Shown piece by piece: positions 27,978 to 37,411 of a stretch of 64,000 bases of DNA (position 1 is the stretch's first letter; each line of letters starts with the position of its first letter). The DNA is from Betaproteobacteria bacterium (GTDB taxonomy: Bacteria > Pseudomonadota > Gammaproteobacteria > Burkholderiales > Methylophilaceae): contig JAHZMC010000086.1 of assembly GCA_022599515.1 (NCBI GenBank), positions 1-64,000 of the forward strand, given 5' to 3'. A program made the translations under genes and the position numbers. The notes under the pieces are model-generated. The model had not been told where the DNA came from. It saw only the letters and a list, made by a program, of their open reading frames with translations, and searched no databases.

Positions 27978-28463
27978 ATGAAGGGCGACAAAAAAGTAAT
28001 CGACATTTTGAATCATTTGCTAACGGGCGAGCTGTCAGCAAGCGACCAATATTTAATTCATGGAGAAATGGTCTCCGACCTTGGTTTACCTCAACTAGCG
28101 GCGCATATGTTGCATGAATCTGAGCATGAACATCTACATGCCAAATTGATTATTCAACGTATTTTATTCTTAGAAGGCACGCCAAATGTTGCCAAGCGCG
28201 ATGCGCTCAATATTGGTCAAACCGTTAAAGAAATGCTTGAAAATGATTTGGCACTGGAATACAGCGTTGTTAAAAACCTTAAAAAAGCAATTGAAGCCTG
28301 TGAAAAAGCAGAAGATTTTGTCACCCGCGAGATGCTAGTCGCGCAATTAGATGATACCGAAATGGATCATGCTTATTGGTTAGAAAAACAGCTGAAACTG
28401 ATTAAACTTGTTGGTTTGGAAAACTATCAACAAAGCCAAATGCAAGCAGCACAAGGAGCCTAA
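27978..28463 (+). CDS. bfr: Bacterioferritin subunit, ferroxidase type
   Basis: This 161-residue four-helix ferritin keeps the dinuclear iron site: Glu18, Glu51, His54, Glu94 and the Glu128/His131 pair (E. coli Glu127/His130 with a one-residue shift). The heme-coordinating Met52 is replaced by His. The subunit should therefore oxidise iron but not bind heme in the standard way. It is followed without a gap by a second subunit with the opposite pattern, so the two probably co-assemble into a 24-mer. Paired subunits of this kind are known in Neisseria and some other proteobacteria. Confidence 0.94.
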   Translation: MKGDKKVIDILNHLLTGELSASDQYLIHGEMVSDLGLPQLAAHMLHESEHEHLHAKLIIQRILFLEGTPNVAKRDALNIGQTVKEMLENDLALEYSVVKNLKKAIEACEKAEDFVTREMLVAQLDDTEMDHAYWLEKQLKLIKLVGLENYQQSQMQAAQGA

Positions 28464-28943
28464 ATGAAAACAGATAAAAAAATACTGACGGCATTAAACG
28501 GTGTGTTAAAAAATGAACTCACTGCGATTAATCAGTACTTTCTACACGCCCGCATGTTCCGTAATTGGGGCTTAGAAAAACTGAACGACTATCAATACAA
28601 ACAATCCATCCGCACCATGAAGGAAGCGGACAAAGTAATTGAGCGCATTCTGTTTTTAGAAGGCCTGCCTAATTTGCAAGTATTGGGAAAATTACTGATT
28701 GGTGAAAACGTTGTTGAATGTTTAGCGGGTGACTTAACCTTAGAGCGCGACATTCATCGACCTGCTTTGATTGAAGCGGTTGCGCTGTGTGAAGAAATGC
28801 AAGATTTTGTTAGTCGCGAGCTATTTGAAGATTTACTGGAGGCTTGCGAAGAGGCCATTGACTGGTTGGAAACACAAGAAACTCTCATCAGCGATCTCAC
28901 ATTGCCTAACTACTTACAGTCACAAATTGAATCTGGTGACTGA
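28464..28943 (+). CDS. bfr: Bacterioferritin subunit, heme-binding type
   Basis: This 159-residue ferritin keeps Met52, the heme ligand, in RTMKEADK, together with Glu18 and Glu94. Ferroxidase residues are lost: position 51 is Thr, 54 is Glu, and the ExxH pair of helix D is Cys128 and Ala131 in [12 protein letters not shown]. It should contribute heme, which receives electrons from Bfd, to shells whose catalysis comes from the first subunit. The ATG follows the first gene's stop immediately. A terminator 55 bases downstream ends the unit. Confidence 0.94.
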   Translation: MKTDKKILTALNGVLKNELTAINQYFLHARMFRNWGLEKLNDYQYKQSIRTMKEADKVIERILFLEGLPNLQVLGKLLIGENVVECLAGDLTLERDIHRPALIEAVALCEEMQDFVSRELFEDLLEACEEAIDWLETQETLISDLTLPNYLQSQIESGD

Positions 28944-28997
28944 TTTTTTAATTATGCGCCTAAAAAAGCCTTTTAATTAATTAGAAAAGTAGTCATC

Positions 28998-29027
28998 AAT
29001 AAAGCCGCAATTGCGGCTTTATTTTTT
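28998..29027 (+). terminator. Terminator after the bacterioferritin pair
   Basis: AATAAAGCCGCAA and TTGCGGCTTTATT are perfectly complementary and directly adjacent. They would form a hairpin followed by TTTT. This separates the bfr pair from bfd. Confidence 0.9.
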
Positions 29028-29058
29028 GGAAAAAACAGGGCTCATCAAGGCTAATCAC

Positions 29059-29097
29059 TTGACAAAATACTTAGTAACGATAATAATTCTCAATATC
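29059..29097 (+). promoter_or_regulatory. bfd promoter overlapped by a Fur-box-like site
   Basis: TTGACA at 29059-29064 is a perfect -35, and AATAAT at 29082-29087 is a -10 at 17-bp spacing. The 19-mer at 29079-29097, GATAATAATTCTCAATATC, matches the classical Fur box at 15 of 19 positions and covers the -10. Iron-bound Fur would repress bfd, fitting a protein used to release stored iron during starvation. Confidence 0.7.
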
Positions 29098-29120
29098 GTT
29101 CCTATTTATGGAGTTTTGAA

Positions 29121-29339
29121 TTGTACGTTTGTATTTGTAATGCCGTCACTGAGCGTGAAGTGAATGATGCCATCGACACTGGCGCAACCACTGTAAAAGC
29201 ACTCAATCGTCAACTAGGCGTTGGTGCGCAATGTGGCGCCTGCGTCGGCTGTGCGAAAGAATGTTTATCTAAAAGACAAATGCAAAGCACAGCTCTCCCA
29301 TCTAATGTATTTTCCATCTCCAAGCAAGAAGCGGCATAA
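29121..29339 (+). CDS. bfd: Bacterioferritin-associated ferredoxin
   Basis: This 72-residue [2Fe-2S] protein has the Bfd Cys pattern YVCICNAVTE and GAQCGACVGCAKEC. It reduces the heme of bacterioferritin so that Fe(II) leaves the core. It starts with TTG, which is well supported: GGAG lies eight bases upstream, and the only nearby ATG (29109) is stopped after three codons. It has its own promoter with a Fur-box-like site, separate from the bfr genes. The C-terminal 20 residues after the cluster domain are longer than in E. coli Bfd (64 residues). Confidence 0.93.
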   Translation: MYVCICNAVTEREVNDAIDTGATTVKALNRQLGVGAQCGACVGCAKECLSKRQMQSTALPSNVFSISKQEAA

Positions 29340-29485
29340 GCCTTTGTTACCAATTAGCTGCAATCAATCTTTTTGATTTAAGCGCTTAAAAACTAAACCA
29401 ATCAACACAGCATGCGCAGCCTGAAGTCTGTGTTAAAATGCTGCCTTAATTTTAGTTACCCTCATTTATCTAACAGGAATCTAAC

Positions 29486-29803
29486 ATGTTCATTTCTAAC
29501 GCCTATGCAGCCGCTGCAGCACCAACTAGCGATTTATTAAGCCTTGCACCAATGCTGATTATTTTCGTATTGTTTTATTTTATGTTAATTCGTCCACAAA
29601 TGAAGCAAGCAAAAGAACACAAAAACATGGTTGCTGCATTAAAAGTAGGCGATGAAGTCGCAACAACAGGCGGCGTTATTGGTAAAGTGACTAAAGTAAG
29701 TGATCACTTTATCGGCGTTGAAATTGCTGCAAACACAGTGATTAATGTGCAAAGACATGCAGTACAAACATTATTACCGCCGGGCACATTGAAATCAGTC
29801 TAA
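29486..29803 (+). CDS. yajC: Preprotein translocase subunit YajC
   Basis: This 105-residue single-helix inner-membrane protein has helix LLSLAPMLIIFVLFYFMLIRPQ near residues 18-39. It is followed by the conserved cytoplasmic QMKQAKEHKNMVAALKVGDEV and TTGGVIGKV. It associates with SecDF in the Sec holo-translocon. AGGAAT lies near the start, and secD follows 51 bases later. Confidence 0.96.
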   Translation: MFISNAYAAAAAPTSDLLSLAPMLIIFVLFYFMLIRPQMKQAKEHKNMVAALKVGDEVATTGGVIGKVTKVSDHFIGVEIAANTVINVQRHAVQTLLPPGTLKSV

Positions 29804-29854
29804 AACACGCCCACATAACATCATTATTCATTTAAGCATTAAGCGAGCCTCAAT

Positions 29855-31720
29855 ATGAACCGCTACCCTTCGTGGAAATATATTTTAATTGCCGCATCCG
29901 TGATTATCGGATTGTTATACACCATCCCCAATTTATTTGGGGAATCACCAGCGGTACAAATTAGCCCAGCAAGGGCTTCACTGAAAGCGGATCAAGCACT
30001 GCTTGGAAAAGTTGAGGCAGCTTTACAGTTAGCTGGCATTCCTTTTGACGGCATTTACCTTGATGATTCTGGCGTTAAAGTACGCTTTAGCAACCCAGAG
30101 CAACAATTAAAAGCCAAAGATAGACTGATTGAGAACTTGGGTCAAGACTATACCATTGCCCTGAATTTACTATCTCAAACCCCTGACTGGTTATTAGCCA
30201 TTGGCGCGAAGCCAATGTATTTGGGTTTGGATTTACGTGGCGGTGTGCACTTTTTGCTGCAAGTTGATATGCAAGCAGCACTAACCAAATCAGTTGAAAG
30301 CACTGTTGGTGATTTCCGTACTGCCTTGCGTACTGACAAAATCAATTACACAGGCGTATCGCGTGAAAATCTTGAAGTAGAAGTCAGCTTTGAAAATGAA
30401 GCGGAAAGAGAAAAAGCACGCAGACTATTAGCGACGACCTATCCTGACCTTACCTATACAACCACTGGTAGCGGAACAGACCTTAAACTAAAAGCTGTCC
30501 CTAGCGAACAAGCAAAAAAACAAATTGAAGAGTTTGCGCTTAAACAAAACTTGCTCACCTTACACAATCGAATTAACGAACTAGGCGTGGCAGAGCCTAT
30601 CGTGCAACAACAAGGCTTTGACCGCATTGTGGTGCAATTACCTGGTGTACAAGATACTGCAAAAGCGAAAGAAATTTTAGGTCGCACTGCAGCACTTGAA
30701 GTGCGCATGGTCACTGCGCATGGCACTCGTAGCGATGCGAGAGATTTTGACCCTAAGAAAACGGAAGATGCATTAAAAGGCATCATTCCAGCAGGGAGTG
30801 AATTGCTTTACTCTAGAATTGGCGAGCCTTTATTGGTTTCCAAAAGCGTCGTGTTCTCTGGTGAAAACTTAGTCTCTGCAAGCCCAAAACCAAGCCAACA
30901 AGGCTCAGGTGCTGAAATCGCTGTGAGCTTAGACTCTAAAGGCGCTGGCTCGATGAAGCTAACAACGCGTGAAGGCATCAACCGCAGAATGGCGGTTATC
31001 TTGGTGGAAAAAGGTAAAAAAGAAGTCTTAACCGCACCAACGATTCAAGCTGAACTTTCATCACAATTTGTTATTACGGGCATGGCCAACTTGCAAGAAG
31101 CCAATGATTTGGCCTTGCTAATGCGCGCAGGTGCTTTAGCTGCGCCAATGGAAATCATTGAAGAGCGGACTGTTGGTCCAAGCATGGGAGAAGAAAACAT
31201 TAAAAGTGGCGTTAACTCAACGCTATGGGGCTTTGCCGCTATTGCGGTCATGATGATGCTTTACTACATGTTGTTTGGTGTGGTCTCTGTAACAGCGCTA
31301 GCCATTAACCTGCTGCTATTAGTTGCCTTACTTTCTATGTTACAAGCGACGTTAACATTGCCAGGTTTAGCGGCGATTGCATTGGCATTGGGTATGGCGA
31401 TTGATGCTAACGTATTGATTAATGAACGTATTAGAGAAGAATTACGTGATGGTAATACGCCACAAGCGAGCATTCGCATTGGTTACGAAAAAGCTTTTGG
31501 TACCATTATGGACTCCAACATTACCACGCTGATTGCAGGCGCAGCATTGTTTATGTTCGGCACTGGCCCAATCAAAGGCTTTGCCGTTGTGCATGTGTTG
31601 GGCATCCTTACCTCAATGTTTAGTGCTGTGACCATTTCACGCGGCATTGTGAACTTGATTTACGGCTACCGTCGCAAAATCGATAAACTTTCTATTGGCC
31701 AAATTTACAAAGCCGATTAA
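29855..31720 (+). CDS. secD: Protein translocase subunit SecD
   Basis: This 621-residue protein has one N-terminal helix, a large periplasmic P1 domain with LGLDLRGGVHFLLQVD near residue 124, and six C-terminal RND-type helices. Conserved blocks are GPSMGEENIKSGVN, ALGMAIDANVLINERIREE (the proton-path Asp) and AFGTIMDSNITTLIAG. With SecF it uses the proton gradient to pull translocating proteins across the membrane. Confidence 0.97.
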   Translation: MNRYPSWKYILIAASVIIGLLYTIPNLFGESPAVQISPARASLKADQALLGKVEAALQLAGIPFDGIYLDDSGVKVRFSNPEQQLKAKDRLIENLGQDYTIALNLLSQTPDWLLAIGAKPMYLGLDLRGGVHFLLQVDMQAALTKSVESTVGDFRTALRTDKINYTGVSRENLEVEVSFENEAEREKARRLLATTYPDLTYTTTGSGTDLKLKAVPSEQAKKQIEEFALKQNLLTLHNRINELGVAEPIVQQQGFDRIVVQLPGVQDTAKAKEILGRTAALEVRMVTAHGTRSDARDFDPKKTEDALKGIIPAGSELLYSRIGEPLLVSKSVVFSGENLVSASPKPSQQGSGAEIAVSLDSKGAGSMKLTTREGINRRMAVILVEKGKKEVLTAPTIQAELSSQFVITGMANLQEANDLALLMRAGALAAPMEIIEERTVGPSMGEENIKSGVNSTLWGFAAIAVMMMLYYMLFGVVSVTALAINLLLLVALLSMLQATLTLPGLAAIALALGMAIDANVLINERIREELRDGNTPQASIRIGYEKAFGTIMDSNITTLIAGAALFMFGTGPIKGFAVVHVLGILTSMFSAVTISRGIVNLIYGYRRKIDKLSIGQIYKAD

Positions 31721-31747
31721 CTATCAGAATCTAATGAGTCAATAATT

Positions 31748-32695
31748 ATGGAATTTTTTAGAATCAAAAAAGACATCCCGTTTATGAGTTATGGTCGTTT
31801 AACCACGACTATTTCTTTGGTGACTTTTATTTTAGCAGTATTCTTTTTGGGCACACGCGGCTTAAATTATGGCGTTGACTTTACTGGTGGCACCGTGATG
31901 GAAGTGAGCTATCCACACGCAGCCGATATTGAAAGCATCCGTAAAGCCGTTGATAGCGTTGATTTAAAAGATGCTACCGTACAAAACTTTGGTACTAGCC
32001 AAGATGTACTGATTCGTTTGCCAATTAAAAAAGAACTGTCTATTGCACAATTATCTGAAGAAGTGACGACGGCATTAAAAGCAGCAGACAGCCAAGTAGA
32101 AATCCGCCGGGTTGAATCGGTGGGTTCACAAGTTGGCGATGAGCTGTTTGAGAACGGTGCGTTAGCCTTATTAATCGTATTGGTCGGTATTGCTGGCTAT
32201 CTTGCTATGCGTTTTGAGTGGCGTTTTGCTATCTCTGCCATCATCGCCAATATGCATGATGTTGTCATTATTTTAGGCTTCTTTGCCTTCTTCCAATGGG
32301 AGTTTAGTCTAACTGTGCTTGCGGCTATTTTGGCGGTGCTTGGTTACTCTGTAAACGAATCTGTCGTGGTGTTTGACCGTGTCCGTGAGAACTTCCGTAA
32401 GATGCGTAAAGCTGACACGGTTGAAGTGATTGATAATGCGATTACACGTACACTTTCTCGTACTGTCATCACCCACACACTAACGCTGACTATGGTTGGT
32501 TCTATGTTGTTTTTTGGTGGTGAAGTATTACATTACTTCTCACTAGCATTAACCATTGGCATCTTATTTGGTATTTACTCTTCTGTATTGGTTGCTTGTC
32601 CAGTTGCATTATTACTTGGCGTTAGTCGAGCTAACTTAATCGGCGATGCGGGCAATAAGAAAAGTGAAAATGGCGAGGAAGAAATCGTTATTTAA
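31748..32695 (+). CDS. secF: Protein translocase subunit SecF
   Basis: This 315-residue partner of SecD has the N-terminal YGVDFTGGTVMEVSY block and six membrane helices. The conserved VLGYSVNESVVVFDRVREN motif is near residue 200 and AITRTLSRTVITHT near 230. It begins 27 bases after secD, consistent with a yajC-secD-secF operon. Confidence 0.97.
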   Translation: MEFFRIKKDIPFMSYGRLTTTISLVTFILAVFFLGTRGLNYGVDFTGGTVMEVSYPHAADIESIRKAVDSVDLKDATVQNFGTSQDVLIRLPIKKELSIAQLSEEVTTALKAADSQVEIRRVESVGSQVGDELFENGALALLIVLVGIAGYLAMRFEWRFAISAIIANMHDVVIILGFFAFFQWEFSLTVLAAILAVLGYSVNESVVVFDRVRENFRKMRKADTVEVIDNAITRTLSRTVITHTLTLTMVGSMLFFGGEVLHYFSLALTIGILFGIYSSVLVACPVALLLGVSRANLIGDAGNKKSENGEEEIVI

Positions 32696-32777
32696 TTTAG
32701 TTGAGCACCAATAAGCATTAACACTAGCCCTTTTTAAGGGTAAACTTAACTCAACTCAATAATGATTTAACAAGCGC

Positions 32778-34055
32778 TTGGACAATATCCCTCTTTCATG
32801 GCAGTTCGGTGGATTAACCTTACTGCTCGTAATATCAGCATTTTTTTCAATGTCGGAAACCGCGTTGATGTCTATCAACCGCTATCGCCTTCGACATCTG
32901 GTCAAAGAAGGTCATCGTGGTGCGAAACTGACGCATGCTTTGTTATTGCAAACAGACAAATTACTGGGTGTTATTTTACTCTGTAACAACTTTGTCAATA
33001 CGGCACTTGCCACGCTAGTCACTATCATTACCGTCAACTTGTTTGGAGAAGGTAAACTGGCGCTGATGTACAGTACGATTGCTGTGACTTTCGCCATTTT
33101 AATTTTTAGTGAAATATCACCAAAAATCATCGCTGCAGCCTATGCAGAAAAAGTTGGCGTTTTTGTCAGTTATATTTTGTACCCACTTCTTCGTGTGTTA
33201 TATCCAGTCGTCTGGTTTGTGAACCTATTTGTCGAAGCATGGCTAAAGTTACTCGGCATTAAAATTAATTTTGGCGACGGCGTTAAATCACTCAGCATGG
33301 AGGAACTACGTAGCATTGTGACTGATGCCGGCAAGTTCTTACCTAATAAGCATCGTAGCATTTTACTCAATCTATTTGAGTTAGAAAAAGTTGAAGTGGA
33401 CGATATTATGACTGCGCACACGCAAGTGGAAGCGATTAATTTTGACTCTTCACTAGATGACATTTTAGAGCGGATTACCAACAGTCATCACACCCGCCTA
33501 CCCGTTCGTGAAGGTGATAATGATGAGATTTTTGGTATCTTGCATATCAGAACCGTATTAAACCAGCTTCGATTGCATCAAAAAAGAGGCGGCGACGACT
33601 TCACTAAAGATTCCCTACGAGACGTTATTAGCCCGCCTTATTTCATCCCTTCAGGCACGCCACTTTATACGCAAATACAGCAATTCCAAGAGAATAAAGA
33701 GCGGATTGCCTTGGTGGTTGATGAATATGGCGAACTGAAAGGACTCATTACCCTAGAAGACATTCTAGAGGAAGTGATTGGCGACTTCACTACGCAATCT
33801 CCAAGTCGTATTGGTAGCTTTCACCAAGAAGAAGATGGTGGATGGCTGGTCGATGGTAGCAGTTCATTGCGTGACCTCAATAAGAAACTAAACTTAATGC
33901 TACCATTAGATGGTCCGCGCACCTTAAACGGTTTAGTGCTCGAGCACTTTCAAGACATTCCTGAAGCGAGTACTAGCTTCAAAATTGGCACCCATATCCT
34001 AGAAATCGTACAAACTCAGGATAGAGTCGTCAAAAGCGTAAAAATCTTCCCTTAA
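32778..34055 (+). CDS. HlyC/CorC-family membrane protein (DUF21-CBS-CBS-CorC)
   Basis: This 425-residue protein has an N-terminal DUF21 membrane domain (about 1-190, SAFFSMSETALMSINRYRL), then two CBS domains (about 205-330, DIMTAHTQVEAINF and ERIALVVDEYGELKGLITLEDILEEVIG), then a CorC_HlyC C-terminal domain. Relatives (YfjD/CorC/MpfA) act in Mg2+ or Co2+ export. A TTG start at 32778 is used because the first helix begins almost at once and the next ATG would remove it. It follows secF by 82 bases. Confidence 0.87.
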   Translation: MDNIPLSWQFGGLTLLLVISAFFSMSETALMSINRYRLRHLVKEGHRGAKLTHALLLQTDKLLGVILLCNNFVNTALATLVTIITVNLFGEGKLALMYSTIAVTFAILIFSEISPKIIAAAYAEKVGVFVSYILYPLLRVLYPVVWFVNLFVEAWLKLLGIKINFGDGVKSLSMEELRSIVTDAGKFLPNKHRSILLNLFELEKVEVDDIMTAHTQVEAINFDSSLDDILERITNSHHTRLPVREGDNDEIFGILHIRTVLNQLRLHQKRGGDDFTKDSLRDVISPPYFIPSGTPLYTQIQQFQENKERIALVVDEYGELKGLITLEDILEEVIGDFTTQSPSRIGSFHQEEDGGWLVDGSSSLRDLNKKLNLMLPLDGPRTLNGLVLEHFQDIPEASTSFKIGTHILEIVQTQDRVVKSVKIFP

Positions 34056-34145
34056 ACACAACTTTTTTTAATCCCTACTCAGATTAGGCTTGAATTTTCT
34101 AATATTTGGCTCAAAATAGGCTATAAAGAATTATTAAAGAAGCGC

Positions 34146-34457
34146 ATGGCCACAAAGCAACCCACAGGCGATCTTGCAATAGAACCAAGCAAAATCAAAA
34201 CAAAATTGCCTAGTATGTATAAAGTTTTATTGAAGAATGACGATTACACTCCTATGGAGTTTGTCGTAGAGACTATTCAACGTTTTTTTAATAAAACGCG
34301 GGAACAAGCAACCGATATTATGCTCCAAGTACACACAAAAGGTGCGGGTGTTTGCGGCGTATATCCAAAAGATATTGCAGAAACAAAGATGAACCAAGTA
34401 ATTAAAAGTGCTCAAGAATCACAACACCCTTTACAGTGTGTGATAGAGCCCGTGTAA
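34146..34457 (+). CDS. clpS: ATP-dependent Clp protease adaptor ClpS
   Basis: This 103-residue N-end-rule adaptor has the substrate-pocket segment [24 protein letters not shown] at about 25-48, [21 protein letters not shown] and a typical disordered N-terminus. It delivers proteins with destabilising N-terminal residues to ClpA, whose gene begins 22 bases downstream. Confidence 0.97.
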   Translation: MATKQPTGDLAIEPSKIKTKLPSMYKVLLKNDDYTPMEFVVETIQRFFNKTREQATDIMLQVHTKGAGVCGVYPKDIAETKMNQVIKSAQESQHPLQCVIEPV

Positions 34458-34479
34458 CAGCAGAAAAAAGAGGATATAC

Positions 34480-36765
34480 ATGATTGCACAAGAATTAGAA
34501 GTAAGTCTACACATGGCGTTTATGGATGCTAGACAAAACCGTCATGAGCTCATTACCGTAGAACATCTATTATTGGCAATGATAGATAATCCAACTGCAG
34601 CGAATCTACTGCGCGCTTGCGGCGCCAAGTTTGATGTTTTACGCGCAGAGCTTAACCAGCATATTGCTGAACATACGCCGATTGTGGCTGGTGATGACGA
34701 GGTTGATACTCAGCCAACACTAGGCTTTCAACGTGTGATACAACGCGCGATGTTACATGTGCAATCTTCAGGCAAGAAAGAAGTGACTGGTGCAAATGTA
34801 CTCGTTGCTATTTATGGCGAAAAAGATTCTCATGCTGTGTTCTTTTTACATCAACAAGGCATTACCAGATTAGATGTGGTTAACTTCATTTCTCATGGTG
34901 TTGCAAAAATGCCTGGTGAGAATGCAAACAGCACAGAAGGCGCTGAAAATGCAATTGAAAATGAAGCCACACCAAACAGTGCATTAGAAACCTATACACA
35001 GAACCTTAATCAAGAAGTTATCTCAGGCAAAATTGATCCACTAATTGGACGTGAGGCTGAGATAGAGCGCGTCATTCAAACCCTTTGTCGTCGTCGTAAA
35101 AATAATCCATTATTGGTTGGCGAAGCTGGTGTTGGTAAAACAGCGATTGCCGAAGGTCTAGCGCACCGGATTGTGAGCAATGACATTCCCGAAGTTCTAG
35201 AAAATGCGACCGTTTATTCGTTAGATATGGGGGCCTTATTGGCTGGTACCAAATACCGTGGCGATTTCGAACAACGCTTAAAAGCAGTGATGAAGCAATT
35301 AGAGCAAGAGCAAGGCTCTATCTTATTCATTGATGAAATTCATACACTGATTGGCGCAGGCGCTGCCAGCGGCGGTACTTTAGATGCGAGTAACTTGCTT
35401 AAACCAGCATTGTCTAGCGGCAAATTAAAATGCATCGGGGCAACAACTTACCAAGAATATCGCGGTATTTTTGAGAAAGATCATGCCCTTTCTCGTCGCT
35501 TCCAAAAAGTAGATGTGGTAGAACCGAGCATTGATGAAACGATTGCGATTTTAAAAGGTTTGAAATCGAAATTCGAAGAGCATCATAATGTTAAATACAG
35601 CGTGAGCGCACTCACAACAGCAGTCGAACTGTCTGCTAAATATATTAATGATCGCTTCTTGCCTGATAAAGCCATTGATGTCATTGATGAGGCTGGTGCA
35701 GCACAACGCATTTTGCCTAAGGTAAAACGTAAAAAAACCATTGGCAATAAAGAAATTGAAGATATTGTGGCTAAAGTGGCGCGTATTCCGCCTAAAAATA
35801 TCTCTAATGATGATAGAAGCGCATTGAAAACATTAGAGCGTGATTTAAAAGCCGTTGTCTTTGGTCAAAACAAAGCGATTGAAGCACTAACTTCTGCCGT
35901 TAAAATGGCACGTAGCGGTATTGGCCAAGGTAATAAACCTGTTGGTAGCTTCTTGTTTAGTGGTCCAACTGGTGTTGGTAAAACTGAAGTAGCCAAGCAG
36001 CTGGCCTATATCATGGGCATAGACCTTATTCGCTTCGATATGAGTGAATATATGGAGCGTCATGCGGTATCTCGCTTAATTGGTGCGCCTCCAGGTTATG
36101 TTGGCTTTGAGCAAGGTGGCTTGTTAACAGAAGCGATTACCAAACAGCCATACTCTGTATTGATTTTAGATGAAATTGAAAAAGCGCATCCTGATATTTT
36201 CAACATCTTGTTGCAAGTCATGGATCACGGCACACTGACTGATAATAATGGTCGCAAGGCTGACTTTAGAAATGTCACCATTATTATGACGACGAATGCA
36301 GGTGCTGAGAGCTTATCGAAAGCGAGCATGGGCTTTACCAATACTAAAGAGGTCGGCGATGAAGCGGCGGATCTTAAACGCTTATTCTCTCCAGAGTTCC
36401 GCAATCGTTTAGATGCTACCGTCTCGTTTGCGCCGCTTTCACAAGAGATTATTGTGCGCGTGGTAGATAAATTCTTGATGCAATTAGAAGACCAGTTACA
36501 TGAGAAAAAAGTGGAAGCAACCTTTAGTGATGAGCTGAAATTGCACTTGGGTAAAAAAGGCTTTGATCCACTCATGGGTGCACGGCCAATGGCACGTTTG
36601 ATTCAAGATACCATACGTAAAGCCTTGGCTGATGAGTTGTTGTTTGGTCGCTTAGTCAATGGCGGTTCAGTACACGTTGACATTGATAGCAAAGAAGAAG
36701 TTAAACTCTCTTTTCCAACCAATAAATCGACTAAGAAAAATGATTTAGCAACTGAAGCCGAATAA
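34480..36765 (+). CDS. clpA: ATP-dependent Clp protease ATPase subunit ClpA
   Basis: This 761-residue AAA+ unfoldase has a Clp_N double repeat (1-145) and two ATPase modules with P-loops GEAGVGKTA (about 212) and GPTGVGKTE (about 494). Walker B boxes are [11 protein letters not shown] and [14 protein letters not shown], and a ClpP-docking loop lies in the second module. It unfolds ClpS-delivered and other substrates into ClpP. An AGAGGA sequence lies near the ATG. Confidence 0.97.
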   Translation: MIAQELEVSLHMAFMDARQNRHELITVEHLLLAMIDNPTAANLLRACGAKFDVLRAELNQHIAEHTPIVAGDDEVDTQPTLGFQRVIQRAMLHVQSSGKKEVTGANVLVAIYGEKDSHAVFFLHQQGITRLDVVNFISHGVAKMPGENANSTEGAENAIENEATPNSALETYTQNLNQEVISGKIDPLIGREAEIERVIQTLCRRRKNNPLLVGEAGVGKTAIAEGLAHRIVSNDIPEVLENATVYSLDMGALLAGTKYRGDFEQRLKAVMKQLEQEQGSILFIDEIHTLIGAGAASGGTLDASNLLKPALSSGKLKCIGATTYQEYRGIFEKDHALSRRFQKVDVVEPSIDETIAILKGLKSKFEEHHNVKYSVSALTTAVELSAKYINDRFLPDKAIDVIDEAGAAQRILPKVKRKKTIGNKEIEDIVAKVARIPPKNISNDDRSALKTLERDLKAVVFGQNKAIEALTSAVKMARSGIGQGNKPVGSFLFSGPTGVGKTEVAKQLAYIMGIDLIRFDMSEYMERHAVSRLIGAPPGYVGFEQGGLLTEAITKQPYSVLILDEIEKAHPDIFNILLQVMDHGTLTDNNGRKADFRNVTIIMTTNAGAESLSKASMGFTNTKEVGDEAADLKRLFSPEFRNRLDATVSFAPLSQEIIVRVVDKFLMQLEDQLHEKKVEATFSDELKLHLGKKGFDPLMGARPMARLIQDTIRKALADELLFGRLVNGGSVHVDIDSKEEVKLSFPTNKSTKKNDLATEAE

Positions 36766-36787
36766 TTTAATACGGTAGCTTAAATCT

Positions 36788-36825
36788 AAAACACCCAGCT
36801 TATGCAAGATAAGTTGGGTGTTTTT
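36788..36825. terminator. Bidirectional terminator between clpA and the GST gene
   Basis: AAACACCCAGCTTAT and ATAAGTTGGGTGTTT form a stem of about 15 bp (one G-T) around GCAAG, followed by five T on the plus strand and an A-rich flank that gives T on the minus strand. The GST stop codon (36800-36802) lies inside the stem. Confidence 0.85.
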
Positions 36826-37405
36826 GCATGATGCTGTTGAATAAATCTGATTGGGTCAGCGTTGTTAACCAATTATTTAACTCAGGATAAGCACGCTCAA
36901 ACCAGTGGCTATCAACCCCTTTAAACTGCCTAATAAACGGAAAAATTGCAATATCTGCCAAGCTGGGCAATTGTCCACACAAGCCATCTTGATGTTGCAA
37001 CAAATCAGTTAATTGTTGTAAAAAAACCTCCCCAACCGCACGGTGCTCGACTTGCGTTTTTTCAGGATGTCGTTCTGCATATTTATAAGCGTCTAACGCT
37101 TTTTTAAACCAGCCATCATTGGTTTGAATCAGTGCTTTTGCGGCTGCCAAATCAATTTCAAGCCAACCATCAGCATCTTGCTGATTTAATGCCCAAAACA
37201 TAAGGGCCAGACTCTCATCAAGCACTGTTTCATCAGGTAAGACCAGTACGGGAACAGTGGCTTTGGGTGAGAGTGCAACCATATGTTGCGGTTTATCACG
37301 CAGTGAAATTTCGCGAATTTCGACGGCAATGCCTGCATATTGCAACGCCATTCTTGCACGCATAGCATAAGGACAGCGTCGATACGAATATAAAATATTC
37401 GCCAT
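36800..37405 (-). CDS. Glutathione S-transferase family protein
   Basis: This 201-residue protein has a thioredoxin-like GST N domain with a Cys-Pro redox site (YSYRRCPYAMRARMAL, residues 6-21), the cis-Pro segment KATVPVLVL and DESLALMFW. An all-helical C domain ends with LPSLADIAIFPFIRQF. It may act in glutathione-dependent detoxification or disulfide reduction; no substrate is apparent. It probably follows pyrD on one transcript (6-base gap). Confidence 0.87.
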   Translation of the reverse strand: MANILYSYRRCPYAMRARMALQYAGIAVEIREISLRDKPQHMVALSPKATVPVLVLPDETVLDESLALMFWALNQQDADGWLEIDLAAAKALIQTNDGWFKKALDAYKYAERHPEKTQVEHRAVGEVFLQQLTDLLQHQDGLCGQLPSLADIAIFPFIRQFKGVDSHWFERAYPELNNWLTTLTQSDLFNSIMQKHPTYLA

Positions 37406-37411
37406 ACTTAA

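Noticed and set aside
32728..32740. CCCTT-TTT-AAGGG stem after secF
   Set aside because: Only five base pairs and no T tract; too weak to call a terminator.
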